This document shows, piece by piece, positions 56,013 to 64,000 of a DNA stretch of 64,000 nt. The notes beneath the pieces were generated by a model. It made no database searches, had not been told where the DNA came from, and worked only from the letters and a program-made list of their open reading frames with translations. This DNA comes from Variovorax sp. (lineage in GTDB: Bacteria > Pseudomonadota > Gammaproteobacteria > Burkholderiales > Burkholderiaceae_C), in NCBI GenBank assembly GCA_017744935.1, contig JAGIAI010000020.1:62001-126000 (forward strand), given 5' to 3'. The position numbers and the translations under genes are program-made. Each line of letters starts with the position of its first letter. Position 1 is the first letter of the stretch.

Positions 56013-56408
56013 TCACTTGGCCAGCTTTTCGAAGATCTTGGTGATCTTCTCTTCCAGCGTGGCGGCGGTGAAAGGCTTGACCACGTAGCCGTTCGCACCG
56101 GCCTGCGCAGCGGCCACGATGTTTTCCTTCTTCGCCTCGGCGGTCACCATCAGCACCGGCAGCTTCGACAGCTCCGGATCGGCGCGGATGTTCTGCAGCA
56201 TCGTCAGGCCGTCCATGTTGGGCATGTTCCAGTCCGACACCACGAACCCGAAGCTGCCGCCGCGCAGCTTCTCCAGGCCCGCCGCGCCGTCCTCGGCCTC
56301 GTCGACGTTGAGGAATTCGAGTTCCTTCAGAAGGTTGCGCACGATGCGCCGCATGGTCGGGAAGTCGTCCACAACCAGGATCTTGATGCTCTTGTCGATC
56401 ACGTTCAT
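56013..56408 (-). CDS. cheY: Chemotaxis response regulator CheY
   Basis: A 131-residue single receiver domain that binds the flagellar switch when phosphorylated. Acidic pocket Asp14/Asp15 ([12 protein letters not shown]), phospho-acceptor Asp59 ([12 protein letters not shown]), Thr89 and Lys111 ([11 protein letters not shown]) are all present. GGAG lies close upstream of the ATG at 56408. Located between cheB and cheZ, with about 65 nt separating it from cheB. Confidence 0.97.
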   Translation of the reverse strand: MNVIDKSIKILVVDDFPTMRRIVRNLLKELEFLNVDEAEDGAAGLEKLRGGSFGFVVSDWNMPNMDGLTMLQNIRADPELSKLPVLMVTAEAKKENIVAAAQAGANGYVVKPFTAATLEEKITKIFEKLAK

Positions 56409-56473
56409 TTGCTCCAAAAGTTCACTGCCACTTCACACACTCACGCCCTAAACAACCGACGCCGTGGGCTCCT

Positions 56474-57568
56474 CTAGACACGATTCGTCCTGGCACCGAA
56501 GGTACGCAGGTGGGCCAGCACGCGCCGACTCATTTCACTCAATGGTGCGACCTCATCGGCCGCGCCCAATGCAATGGCCTCCTTCGGCATGCCGAAGACC
56601 ACGCAGCTCGCTTCGTCCTGCGCCAACGTATGCGCGCCGGCCTTCTTCATGCGCAGCAGGCCTTCGGCGCCGTCCTTGCCCATGCCTGTGAGGATCATTC
56701 CGATCGCGTTCTTGCCCGCATGCTTTGCAGCGGAATCGAACAGGACGTCGATCGACGGCCGATGCCGGTTGACCGGCGGCTCCTGGTCGAGATGCGCGAC
56801 ATAGTTGGCGCCGCTGCGTGCCAGCGAGAGGTGGTAGGCACCCGGCGCGATGTAGGCATAGCCCGGGAGCACGCGCTCGCCGTGCTCGGCTTCCTTGACC
56901 GTGATGCGGCACAGGCCGTCCAGCCGTTGCGCGAAAGACTTGGTGAATCCCGCCGGCATGTGCTGCGCGATGAGCACGGCGGGGCAATCGGGCGGCAGCG
57001 GTTGGAGCACTTCGCGGATGGCCTCGGTGCCCCCGGTAGAGGCTCCGATGATGATCAGCTTCTCGGTACTCAGGAGTGGACTGCGAAGCAGCGCTTCCTG
57101 CGCGACCTCGCCCTGCGCCTTGGCGGCGGCGCCGCCACGCGCAGGCAACAGGCGCGCACACGCAGCCGCGCGGATCTTGCCCGCGATCAATTCGGTGTAG
57201 TTCAGCAACCCGTCGCGCACGCCGAGGCGCGGCTTGGTCACGAAGTCGATCGCACCGAGTTCCAGCGCCCGGAGCGCGATCTCCGAGCCGCGCTCGGTCA
57301 GCGACGAGACCATCACCACAGGCATCGGCCGCAGGCGCATGAGCTTCTCAAGAAATTCGAGCCCGTCCATGCGCGGCATTTCGACGTCGAGCGTCAGCAC
57401 GTCGGGATTGGTCACCTTGATCAGGTCGCGCGCGACCAGCGGGTCGGCCGCCGTGCCGACGACGGTCATGTCGGGCTGGCTGTTGATGATCTCGGTCATC
57501 ACGCTGCGAATCAGCGCCGAGTCGTCGACGCACAGCACCTTGATCTTGTTTGCGTTGTTCGTGCTCAC
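56474..57568 (-). CDS. cheB: Chemotaxis methylesterase/deamidase CheB
   Basis: A 364-residue response regulator that demethylates chemoreceptors. The N-terminal receiver has Asp15/Asp16 ([14 protein letters not shown]) and phospho-acceptor Asp61 ([12 protein letters not shown]). The C-terminal esterase domain shows [17 protein letters not shown] (catalytic Ser), [15 protein letters not shown] (His) and [14 protein letters not shown] (Asp). The start is GTG at 57568, overlapping the cheD stop as GTGA; the frame extends further upstream only as a shadow of cheD. Confidence 0.96.
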   Translation of the reverse strand: MSTNNANKIKVLCVDDSALIRSVMTEIINSQPDMTVVGTAADPLVARDLIKVTNPDVLTLDVEMPRMDGLEFLEKLMRLRPMPVVMVSSLTERGSEIALRALELGAIDFVTKPRLGVRDGLLNYTELIAGKIRAAACARLLPARGGAAAKAQGEVAQEALLRSPLLSTEKLIIIGASTGGTEAIREVLQPLPPDCPAVLIAQHMPAGFTKSFAQRLDGLCRITVKEAEHGERVLPGYAYIAPGAYHLSLARSGANYVAHLDQEPPVNRHRPSIDVLFDSAAKHAGKNAIGMILTGMGKDGAEGLLRMKKAGAHTLAQDEASCVVFGMPKEAIALGAADEVAPLSEMSRRVLAHLRTFGARTNRV

Positions 57569-58230
57569 GAGGTTCCTTTGTTCTTCGCCAGCAGACCCGT
57601 GTCGCCGATGGCAATGTTGTTCGGCCTCACCGTGCCGGGGGCGGCGCGAGGAGCGGCGAGCTTGCGAAGCAACTCGTTCTCCTCCTGCTGGATGGTCTGA
57701 ACATCGGCCTGCCCGCGCAGCTTGCGCACGACGGCCTTGCCGCTCGACGGAATGAAGCACACGCGCCGAGCGTAGGGGCCGCGCAAGTCCTGTGCGGCAA
57801 CGGCGATGCGCTCCGCGCGCAGGTAGCGCAGCACGAAGTCCGCGTTCCGGTCGCCGATGTTGAGCGTGGTCATGTTGGCGAGAACCGCGCCGCCGCCGAA
57901 GACTTTCGCCTGGAGCCGCTCGCGGCGTGCGCCGGAGCGCAGCAGTTCGCGGATGAGCACGTCCATCGCATACGCGCCGTAGCGCATCGACTCGGTCTGG
58001 TCGCGCGGGTTCGCATCGCCGTCGTCCGGCAGCATGAAGTGGTTCATGCCGGCGACGCCGTTGTCGATGTCGACCAGGCAGGCCGACACGCAGGAGCCGA
58101 GCACCGTGGTCAGCACCGTGTCGGTGGTGGTGACGTAGTACTCCGACGGCAGCAGCTTCACGGCCATGCTGCCGACATCGCGGTCGAAGTAGTGATGACT
58201 GGCCACCGAGCCCGGCGCAACGGAATTCAT
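57565..58230 (-). CDS. cheD: Chemoreceptor glutamine deamidase CheD
   Basis: A 221-residue enzyme that deamidates Gln residues in methyl-accepting chemoreceptors. The catalytic Cys is in [14 protein letters not shown] (about 41-54), the His in [14 protein letters not shown], and the third residue lies within [23 protein letters not shown]. The C-terminal tail (about 180-221) is longer than in Bacillus or Thermotoga CheD. It overlaps cheR by ATGA upstream and cheB by GTGA downstream. It is typical of proteobacterial che operons with cheR-cheD-cheB order. Confidence 0.95.
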   Translation of the reverse strand: MNSVAPGSVASHHYFDRDVGSMAVKLLPSEYYVTTTDTVLTTVLGSCVSACLVDIDNGVAGMNHFMLPDDGDANPRDQTESMRYGAYAMDVLIRELLRSGARRERLQAKVFGGGAVLANMTTLNIGDRNADFVLRYLRAERIAVAAQDLRGPYARRVCFIPSSGKAVVRKLRGQADVQTIQQEENELLRKLAAPRAAPGTVRPNNIAIGDTGLLAKNKGTS

Positions 58231-59069
58231 GCGGGCACCGCCTTCGCCGCGCTGCGCGCCAGTTCATAGACCGTGTGGCCCAGCGGCTTGAATGTCTGGT
58301 TGACCAGCGACGCATTCTCGGAATGCCCTGCGAACAGCAAGCCGCCCTGCTTCAGCAGCGGCGCGAAGCGGTCGAGCACCTTCTTCTGCGTCGGCTTGTC
58401 GAAATAGATCATCACGTTGCGACAAAAGATCGCGTCCACCGGCTCCTTCACCGACCATGACGGGTCGAGTAGGTTGAGCCGCGAGAACTTCACCATCGCC
58501 GCCACTTCCGGACGCACGCGGACCTTGCCCGCATTGGCGCCAGTGCCCTTGTTGAAGAAGCGCCGCAGCCGCTCAGGCGAAAGCCTGGCAACCTGTTCGG
58601 CGGTGAACACGCCCGCCTCGGCCTTGGCCAGCACGGCCGTGTCGATGTCGGTCGCGATCACCCTCGATGAGCTCGCTCGCGCGCCGAGGGCCTCCATCAG
58701 CGTGATCGCGATCGAGTACGGCTCCTCGCCCGTCGAAGCCGCCGCGCACCAGACCGTGACTGGCTGCTGCGTCTTGCGCACATGCTCGGCCAGCACCGGG
58801 AAATGGTGCGCCTCGCGAAAGAAGGAGGTCAGGTTGGTGGTGAGCGAGTTGATGAACGACTGCCATTCGTCGCCGTCCTGGGTCGATTCGAGCATCTCCA
58901 GGTAGGCCCCGAACTCGGGCAGCCGCAGTTCGCGCAACCGCCTGGACAGACGGCTGTAGACCATCTGTCGCTTCTGCTCGCCAAGGGCGATGCCTGCACG
59001 GCGGTGGATCAGCGTTCGCACTTTGGCGAAGTCGCTGTCGGTGAAGAGGAATTCGGTGTTCGCTGCCAT
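58227..59069 (-). CDS. cheR: Chemotaxis receptor methyltransferase CheR
   Basis: A 280-residue SAM-dependent enzyme that methylates Glu residues of chemoreceptors. The N-terminal helical domain ([37 protein letters not shown]-type, first 60 residues) contacts the receptor. The catalytic domain has [21 protein letters not shown] (SAM motif), [17 protein letters not shown] and [19 protein letters not shown]. It lies 107 nt downstream of the EAL-like/HDOD gene and is coupled to cheD by a 4-nt overlap. Confidence 0.96.
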   Translation of the reverse strand: MAANTEFLFTDSDFAKVRTLIHRRAGIALGEQKRQMVYSRLSRRLRELRLPEFGAYLEMLESTQDGDEWQSFINSLTTNLTSFFREAHHFPVLAEHVRKTQQPVTVWCAAASTGEEPYSIAITLMEALGARASSSRVIATDIDTAVLAKAEAGVFTAEQVARLSPERLRRFFNKGTGANAGKVRVRPEVAAMVKFSRLNLLDPSWSVKEPVDAIFCRNVMIYFDKPTQKKVLDRFAPLLKQGGLLFAGHSENASLVNQTFKPLGHTVYELARSAAKAVPA

Positions 59070-59176
59070 CGTCGGTGCAATTGCTTTCAGGGTGCCTGGC
59101 GAGCCCTCCTCCGATGGTTCGATCGGTTGGGAGCTTGCCCCGCATGCCTGTATATCGGCAGCAAACCCCCAGGGAT

Positions 59177-60508
59177 TTAGCCTGCTTCGACCGCGCTGGC
59201 CTCCTGGGACCAGACCATCGCCGACAGATGCGCGGCATTGACCTGGCTCGCGCTGACGAACAGCGCCTCCGCGAGTCGCGGCGCGTCGCCGCTATCGCTC
59301 TCGCAGGCTTCCACGAGAGACAGGAAAGGCGCGTAGACGCCCTTGCGGGACAGAATGGCCTGCTGCACCGACTCCGTCAGCTGCACCTTGTTCAGCACCT
59401 CCTGCATCGGCACGCCCAGGAGCTGGTCGATGAGAGAGAACATGCCGACCACGAACAGGTTGTCGGAATCGCTCGCGGGCAGCATCCCCTGCCCCATCAG
59501 CTCGACGAAACGGCCACGCATGATGGCGCGCTTCATCATGAAGTGGGAGCTGGTGCGGTTGCTGGTCGCCAACAGCAGCGAGAGCCAACGGAACAGCGGT
59601 TGGTAGCCGAGCATGGAGACCGCATGCCGCAGCGAAGTGACCTCCACGCCTACGCCGATCGCGGGCGAGTTGATGTGGCGCAGCAACCTGTACGTGAGCG
59701 CAGCATCGCGCTTGAGCGCGGCCTCGATCGAGCGCAGGTTCTCGTTGCGCTTGAGCATCTGCATCAGCCGGACGATCAGCAGCGACTCGGGCTGCAGTTC
59801 GCCGACTTCCTTCACCGGCGGCGGTGGCTGCCGGCCGTCGACGAGCACATCGACGCGATGCGCTGCGCAGGTCTCGAAGTCGTCCCATCCGTTCATGCGC
59901 GTCGCGATCAGCTGGATGGGCGCACGGCCGACCGGTTCGCCCTCTCGCACCTCGGCGATCAGGGCCGGATCGCCCGCGCCTACATCGAAGTGCGTGATGA
60001 TCTCGAGCAATTCCGGGTCCTGCGGCAATGTCTGGGCGGCGCGCAACATGAAGCCGAAGCCCTGCTCGCGCAGGAAGAGCAGCATCGAACGCGTGTCTGC
60101 GTCGGCGAGGTCGTCCATGCCCATGCACAGCACGACGTTCTCCGGCGGGAGCGCCTGCAACTCGTTGAGGAACAGCGCGTCGACCGTGACGTCGAGAAAT
60201 ACGGCCAGCCGGCCGAGCCGCCATCCCTTTGCGGGGTTGAGGTGCTTCGAGATGCACTCGATCAGCGCCTTGCATTGCGCGGAAGCATCGGCGTTGCCGG
60301 ACGCGTCGCGCCAGGCGAAGCGCATGCCCTGCACGCGCATCTGCGCATCGACCTGCAGCGCATAGGTCACGTAGCCATTGGCCTCCGCCTCTTCCAGCAG
60401 CACGCTCTCCGGCGATGGCTCAGGGGTGCCTTGCGCCACGGGTGCCACCAGTTCATCGACCGCGACGTCGCCCTTCGATCCAGGACGTCGAAAGAAGTCA
60501 AAACGCAT
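59177..60508 (-). CDS. Degenerate EAL plus HDOD signalling protein
   Basis: A 443-residue cytoplasmic protein of the YuxH/CdgJ type: an N-terminal EAL-like domain (about 45-220) followed by an HDOD domain (about 230-430, LLIVRLMQMLKRNENLRSIEAALKRDAALTYRLLRHINSP, then VTSLRHAVSMLGYQPLFRWLSLLL). The EAL, NED and DDFG-type catalytic motifs of c-di-GMP phosphodiesterases are not visible, so it is probably a non-enzymatic sensor or adaptor. It is placed between cheA and cheR, suggesting a role in motility control. Separate short gaps (76 and 107 nt) on either side leave open its own promoter. Confidence 0.87.
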   Translation of the reverse strand: MRFDFFRRPGSKGDVAVDELVAPVAQGTPEPSPESVLLEEAEANGYVTYALQVDAQMRVQGMRFAWRDASGNADASAQCKALIECISKHLNPAKGWRLGRLAVFLDVTVDALFLNELQALPPENVVLCMGMDDLADADTRSMLLFLREQGFGFMLRAAQTLPQDPELLEIITHFDVGAGDPALIAEVREGEPVGRAPIQLIATRMNGWDDFETCAAHRVDVLVDGRQPPPPVKEVGELQPESLLIVRLMQMLKRNENLRSIEAALKRDAALTYRLLRHINSPAIGVGVEVTSLRHAVSMLGYQPLFRWLSLLLATSNRTSSHFMMKRAIMRGRFVELMGQGMLPASDSDNLFVVGMFSLIDQLLGVPMQEVLNKVQLTESVQQAILSRKGVYAPFLSLVEACESDSGDAPRLAEALFVSASQVNAAHLSAMVWSQEASAVEAG

Positions 60509-60584
60509 TGCAAGTGTCTCCGCAAGTTCTCAGGTCAAACACCCGGTCCAGGCCGGGTGCACGGGGCAGTTGCATGAGGCGTGC

Positions 60585-62639
60585 TCAAGCTTCGACAGGC
60601 GTCATCCTCGATGCACCGGCGAGCGCCACGGCGCTGGCCGCTTGCGCGCGCTGGATGCGCGGCATTGCGCCGACGTCGATGATGAAAGCCACGCTGCCGT
60701 CGCCGAGGATGGTGGCCGCCGAGATGCCGGGCACCTTGCGGTAGTTGGTCTCGAGGTTCTTCACCACCACCTGGTGCTGGCCGAGCAGCTCGTCCACCAG
60801 CAGCGCGAAGCGTGCGTCGTCGGCCTGCACGATCACGAGGATGCCCTGCGTCGGGTTCACTTGCGCGCCCGAGACGTCGAACACGCGATGCAGTTCGATC
60901 AGCGGCAGGTATTCGCCACGCACCTTGATGACGTGACCATCGCTGGTGATCGAATGCAGGTGCTCAGGCAGCGGCTGCAGCGACTCGATCACGTAGGACA
61001 GCGGCAGGATGTAGGCCTCGTTGCCCACCTTGACCGACATGCCGTTCAGGATCGCGAGCGTCAGCGGCAGCACGATGCGGGTGGTCGTCCCGTAGCCGCC
61101 GCGCGACTGGATCTCGACGTGGCCGCCCATTTCCTGGATGTTTCGCTTGACCACGTCCATGCCGACGCCGCGGCCCGAGATGTCGGTCACCTGCTCTGCA
61201 GTGGAGAAGCCCGGTGCGAAGATGAGTTGCCACACCTCTTCATCGGGCATCGATTCGCTGACCGCGAGCCCTTGCTGCATGGCCTTGGCGAGGATCTTCT
61301 CGCGGTTGAGGCCGGCGCCGTCGTCGCTCACCTCGATCACGATGTTGCCGCCATGGTGCTGCGCCGAGAGCAGCAACTGGCCGGTCGCTTCCTTGCCCTT
61401 GGCCTGGCGGATGTCCGGCGTCTCGATGCCGTGGTCGAGGCTATTGCGAACGAGGTGCGTGAGCGGATCGATGATGCGTTCGATCAGGCCCTTGTCGAGT
61501 TCGGTCTCCTTGCCGAAGGTGTCGAGCCGCACCTGTTTGCCAAGCTTTGCGCTCACGTCGCGGATCACGCGCGGGAAGCGGCTGAAGACGTAGTCCATCG
61601 GCATCATGCGGATGGACATGACAGATTCCTGAAGGTCGCGCGCGTTGCGCTCCAGGTGGCCCAGGCCGCTGAGGAAACGCTCGTAGGCCACCGGGTCGAG
61701 CATCGTCGCCGCCTGCGTGAGCATGGATTGCGTGATGACGAGTTCGCCCACGAGGTTGATGAGCTGGTCGACCTTTTCCACGTCCACGCGAATGGAGCTG
61801 GAATCCTTCGCTGCCGCGGCGGCCGCGGGGGCTGCTGCCGCAGGTGCGGACGCTTGCGCCCGCGCGGGTTCGGCGACCGGTGCCGCAGGTGCTGCGGCAA
61901 CGGGTGCGGCAGCGACGGGCTCGAGGGGGCCAGCAGGCACAGCAGCCTCGCGTGCGATGTCGATCTGCGACTCGTCGATGACGAAGCAGCACACCGCGAT
62001 GATCTCGTCGGGCTCGCAGGTGCTGTCGAGCATGACGGTCAACTGGTCGTTGCTGCGCGTGCGCGAGACGATCTTGCCAAGGTTGGCCAGCTCGTCCGCA
62101 AGCAGGTCGCACTCGCTGTCCGACAGGCCGCTCAGACGGATGCGCAGCGCACCGCCCGCGTCGGACGCCGCGGCTTCCGACGCGGCGGCCACCACGGGCG
62201 CCGGTGCAGGCGCGGCCACGGGCGCAGGTGCCGACGCGAGAGACTTGCCATCGGCGGTCTCGAGCGCGAGTTTCTGAAGCACGGCGCAGATGTGCGCCAC
62301 CATGTCAGGCTCGGGTTCTTTGCCAGCCTGGTAGGCAGTGAGTTGTTCTTGCAAGGCGTCCTTCGTTTCCAAAAAGGCATCGATCATGGGCGCGCTCAGA
62401 CGAAGCTGGTTGTGGCGCGCCCGGTCCAGGAGGGTCTCCAGCAGGTGCGTGGTTTCGGTCAACGCGGTAAAGCCGAAGGTCGCGGCGCCGCCCTTGATCG
62501 AATGGGCCGCACGGAAAATGGCGTTGAGCTGTTCGATGTCCGGCGAATCGACATCGAGCTCGAGGAGCAGCTGCTCCATCTCGGCCAGAAGCTCGATGGC
62601 TTCGACAAAGAATGCTTGGGAAAACTGACTGAGGTCCAT
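60585..62639 (-). CDS. cheA: Chemotaxis histidine kinase CheA
   Basis: A 684-residue receptor-coupled kinase that phosphorylates CheY and CheB. The P1 (HPt) domain has phospho-His46 in FRAAHSIKGGAATFGF. Two Ala/Pro-rich linkers flank a P2-like domain (about 140-235). Dimerisation P3 is followed by the P4 kinase domain with HLVRNSLDHGIE (N box), EVSDDGAGLNREKI (G1) and GRGVGMDVVKRNIQEMGG (G2), and the C-terminal CheW-like P5 domain. It starts 15 nt after motB, in the classic motA-motB-cheA order. No cheW gene follows. Confidence 0.97.
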   Translation of the reverse strand: MDLSQFSQAFFVEAIELLAEMEQLLLELDVDSPDIEQLNAIFRAAHSIKGGAATFGFTALTETTHLLETLLDRARHNQLRLSAPMIDAFLETKDALQEQLTAYQAGKEPEPDMVAHICAVLQKLALETADGKSLASAPAPVAAPAPAPVVAAASEAAASDAGGALRIRLSGLSDSECDLLADELANLGKIVSRTRSNDQLTVMLDSTCEPDEIIAVCCFVIDESQIDIAREAAVPAGPLEPVAAAPVAAAPAAPVAEPARAQASAPAAAAPAAAAAAKDSSSIRVDVEKVDQLINLVGELVITQSMLTQAATMLDPVAYERFLSGLGHLERNARDLQESVMSIRMMPMDYVFSRFPRVIRDVSAKLGKQVRLDTFGKETELDKGLIERIIDPLTHLVRNSLDHGIETPDIRQAKGKEATGQLLLSAQHHGGNIVIEVSDDGAGLNREKILAKAMQQGLAVSESMPDEEVWQLIFAPGFSTAEQVTDISGRGVGMDVVKRNIQEMGGHVEIQSRGGYGTTTRIVLPLTLAILNGMSVKVGNEAYILPLSYVIESLQPLPEHLHSITSDGHVIKVRGEYLPLIELHRVFDVSGAQVNPTQGILVIVQADDARFALLVDELLGQHQVVVKNLETNYRKVPGISAATILGDGSVAFIIDVGAMPRIQRAQAASAVALAGASRMTPVEA

Positions 62640-62654
62640 GTTCTTGCTTCGCTG

Positions 62655-63581
62655 CTACTGGGTGGGCGCGGATGGATTGAAAGACGTCGGCTTCACAGAG
62701 GCGGCCTCCGTGTTTGCGAGCAACGACGTGCCGACTCTCGACTTGTTGAGTTCGCCGCTGTTCTCGCGCTCGATGCGGTCCTGCGTCTGGCGGTTCAGGA
62801 CGATGATGCTGATGCGCCGGTTGATCGGGTTGCGCGGGTCGGCGTTGTCGAGATGCATGCTGTCGGCCAGGCCGACGACGCGCAGCACCTTGTTCTCGTT
62901 CATGCCGCCCACCACGAGTTCGCGCCGCGATGCGTTGGCGCGATCGGCCGACAACTCCCAGTTGCCGTAGGCCTTGTCGCCATTGGTGTAGACGATGGCG
63001 TCGGTATGGCCAGACAGGGTGATCTTGTTGGGCAGGTCGTTGAGCGTCGGACCCAGCTCGCGCAGGATCGCACGCATGTGCGGTACGACGCGCGCACTCG
63101 CGAGGTCGAACATCGGGCGCTTGTCGCTGTCCACGATCTGCAGGCGCAGCCCTTCAGTCGTGATGTCGATCAGGATCTGCGAGCGCAGCTGCTTGAAGAT
63201 CGGACTGCTCTCGATCATGTCGTCCAGGCGCTTCTTCATGTCGGCGAGGCGCGCGGCATCTTCCATCTCGGCACGTTCGGCGTCGGAGAGCCTCTCTTCG
63301 CCTTCCTCCGCGATCGGGTCCGGACCGCCGCCCGGGATCACGCTCGAACTCAGGCTGTTTTTCTCGCCGCCGCTCAGTGCCACTTTCAGCGGCATGCGGA
63401 AATGCTCTGCGATGCCCTCGCGCTGCTTCGGCGTCGAGATCGACAGCAGCCACATCACGAGAAAGAACGCCATCATGGCCGTCATGAAGTCGGCATAGGC
63501 GATCTTCCAACCGCCGCCGTGGTGGCCCCCGCCACCCCCGGCAACCTTCTTGATGATGACGCGATGTTTGTCTGCGCTCAT
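62655..63581 (-). CDS. motB: Flagellar stator protein MotB
   Basis: A 308-residue stator subunit. A short cytoplasmic head rich in Gly/His (KKVAGGGGGHHGGGWKIAYADFM) leads to one membrane span with the proton-binding Asp at position 31. The periplasmic plug and OmpA-like peptidoglycan-binding domain (about 150-260, ITLSGHTDAIVYTN, NRRISIIVLNRQT) follow. The C-terminal tail (about 265-308) is low complexity. It is preceded by motA (17 nt). Confidence 0.96.
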   Translation of the reverse strand: MSADKHRVIIKKVAGGGGGHHGGGWKIAYADFMTAMMAFFLVMWLLSISTPKQREGIAEHFRMPLKVALSGGEKNSLSSSVIPGGGPDPIAEEGEERLSDAERAEMEDAARLADMKKRLDDMIESSPIFKQLRSQILIDITTEGLRLQIVDSDKRPMFDLASARVVPHMRAILRELGPTLNDLPNKITLSGHTDAIVYTNGDKAYGNWELSADRANASRRELVVGGMNENKVLRVVGLADSMHLDNADPRNPINRRISIIVLNRQTQDRIERENSGELNKSRVGTSLLANTEAASVKPTSFNPSAPTQ

Positions 63582-63598
63582 GGTCTACGCCCCGGCGA

Positions 63599-64000
63599 TC
63601 AGCGCGCCTTGACTTCGCGGACGTGCTCGTCGAGCTCGTTGAAAGTCGGACGCTCGGTCGAGAACAGCACCTTGCGGCCGAACTCCACCGCCAGTTGCGG
63701 TGCATAGCCGTTCAGGCTTGCGAGCAACGTGACCTTTGCGCACTGGAAGACCTTCATGCCCTCTTCGACCTTCTGATCGATCACGGTCGCCAGCGGCATC
63801 ACGAAACCATAGGCCATCAGCACGCCGAGGAAGGTGCCGACCATCGCGTGGGCAATCAGCGAGCCCATCTCGGAAGGCGGCAGGTTGGCCGAACCAAGTG
63901 CATGCACCACCCCCAGCACCGCGGCCACGATGCCCAATGCAGGCAGCGCATCACCGACGCGCGCCAGGCTGTGCGAAGGCACCTCTGCTTCGTGTCGAAT
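63599..64000 (-). CDS. motA: Flagellar stator protein MotA (5' end outside window)
   Basis: The C-terminal part of the proton-channel subunit; at least 127 residues are visible, the first in-window Met being inside the protein. Recognisable are DALPALGIVAAVLGVVHALGS (third membrane span) with GTFLGVLMAYGFVMPLATVID (fourth span), and the cytoplasmic tail CAKVTLLASLNGYAPQLAVEFGRKVLF, all standard MotA features. It forms the stator with MotB directly downstream. The promoter and N-terminal half lie beyond the right edge. Confidence 0.95.
   Translation of the reverse strand: MRHEAEVPSHSLARVGDALPALGIVAAVLGVVHALGSANLPPSEMGSLIAHAMVGTFLGVLMAYGFVMPLATVIDQKVEEGMKVFQCAKVTLLASLNGYAPQLAVEFGRKVLFSTERPTFNELDEHVREVKAR

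Noticed and set aside
60378-63707. Open frame of over 3 kb on the plus strand opposite cheA and motB
   Set aside because: Antisense shadow; cheA and motB on the minus strand have complete domain sets.

Overview
The window is a 64 kb, GC-rich stretch of a bacterial chromosome, almost fully coding. Its gene content points to a betaproteobacterium of the Burkholderiales, most likely Comamonadaceae and Variovorax-like. The signs are the folC-SPOR-cvpA-purF-metZ block, a Bug-type solute-binding protein with a Gram-negative porin, and a flagellar/chemotaxis locus in the order motA-motB-cheA-...-cheR-cheD-cheB-cheY-cheZ-flhB-flhA-flhF-flhG-fliA. The genus is inferred from gene families; no marker gene is present to prove it. 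No insertion sequence, prophage or CRISPR array was seen.

Layout. 1-2.2 kb: a glycine betaine/proline ABC transporter (proV and the start of proW), then 0.7 kb of weak or decayed coding sequence. 2.9-12.4 kb: housekeeping and accessory genes (HEAT-repeat, DedA and GlpM proteins, VOC, EVE domain, an IlvD/Edd dehydratase, an NlpE-C-like exported protein, DUF3597, an AraC regulator with OsmC, a methyltransferase). 12.5-17.6 kb: aldehyde dehydrogenase, GMC alcohol dehydrogenase and secreted alkylsulfatase behind a divergent AraC regulator, which together look like an alkyl-sulfate degradation cassette. 17.7-19.6 kb: an M30-type metallopeptidase lipoprotein and a 53-residue membrane protein. 19.8-20.1 kb: a tRNA operon (Ala, Glu, Asp). 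20.2-27.0 kb: the block folC, SPOR, cvpA, purF, metZ, gltX.

27-42 kb is core metabolism: ppnP-argG, murB, yajQ, a retropepsin-like protease, the tas-ybaK-plsY-ridA run, a lone fimbrial subunit, and the operon prfB (with its programmed +1 frameshift), HAD phosphatase, pepN and fbp, then tRNA-Thr. 42.4-46.7 kb is a small catabolic or uptake island (LysR, Bug binding protein, M20 amidohydrolase, porin). 46.9-47.9 kb holds DJ-1/PfpI and ribbon-helix-helix proteins.

47.9-64 kb is one minus-strand motility and chemotaxis locus. MotA/MotB form the stator; CheA, CheR, CheD, CheB, CheY and CheZ form the signalling circuit; FlhB/FlhA are export-gate proteins; FlhF and an FlhG-like protein would set flagellar position and number; FliA is sigma-28. 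Three things are unusual: FlhF carries about 415 extra C-terminal residues, the FlhG-like protein has lost the Lys residues of its ATPase P-loop, and an EAL-like/HDOD protein sits between cheA and cheR with no cheW or receptor gene. The FlhF/FlhG pair is the best candidate for undescribed biology here. Many neighbouring genes overlap by 4 nt (ATGA/GTGA), implying translational coupling.
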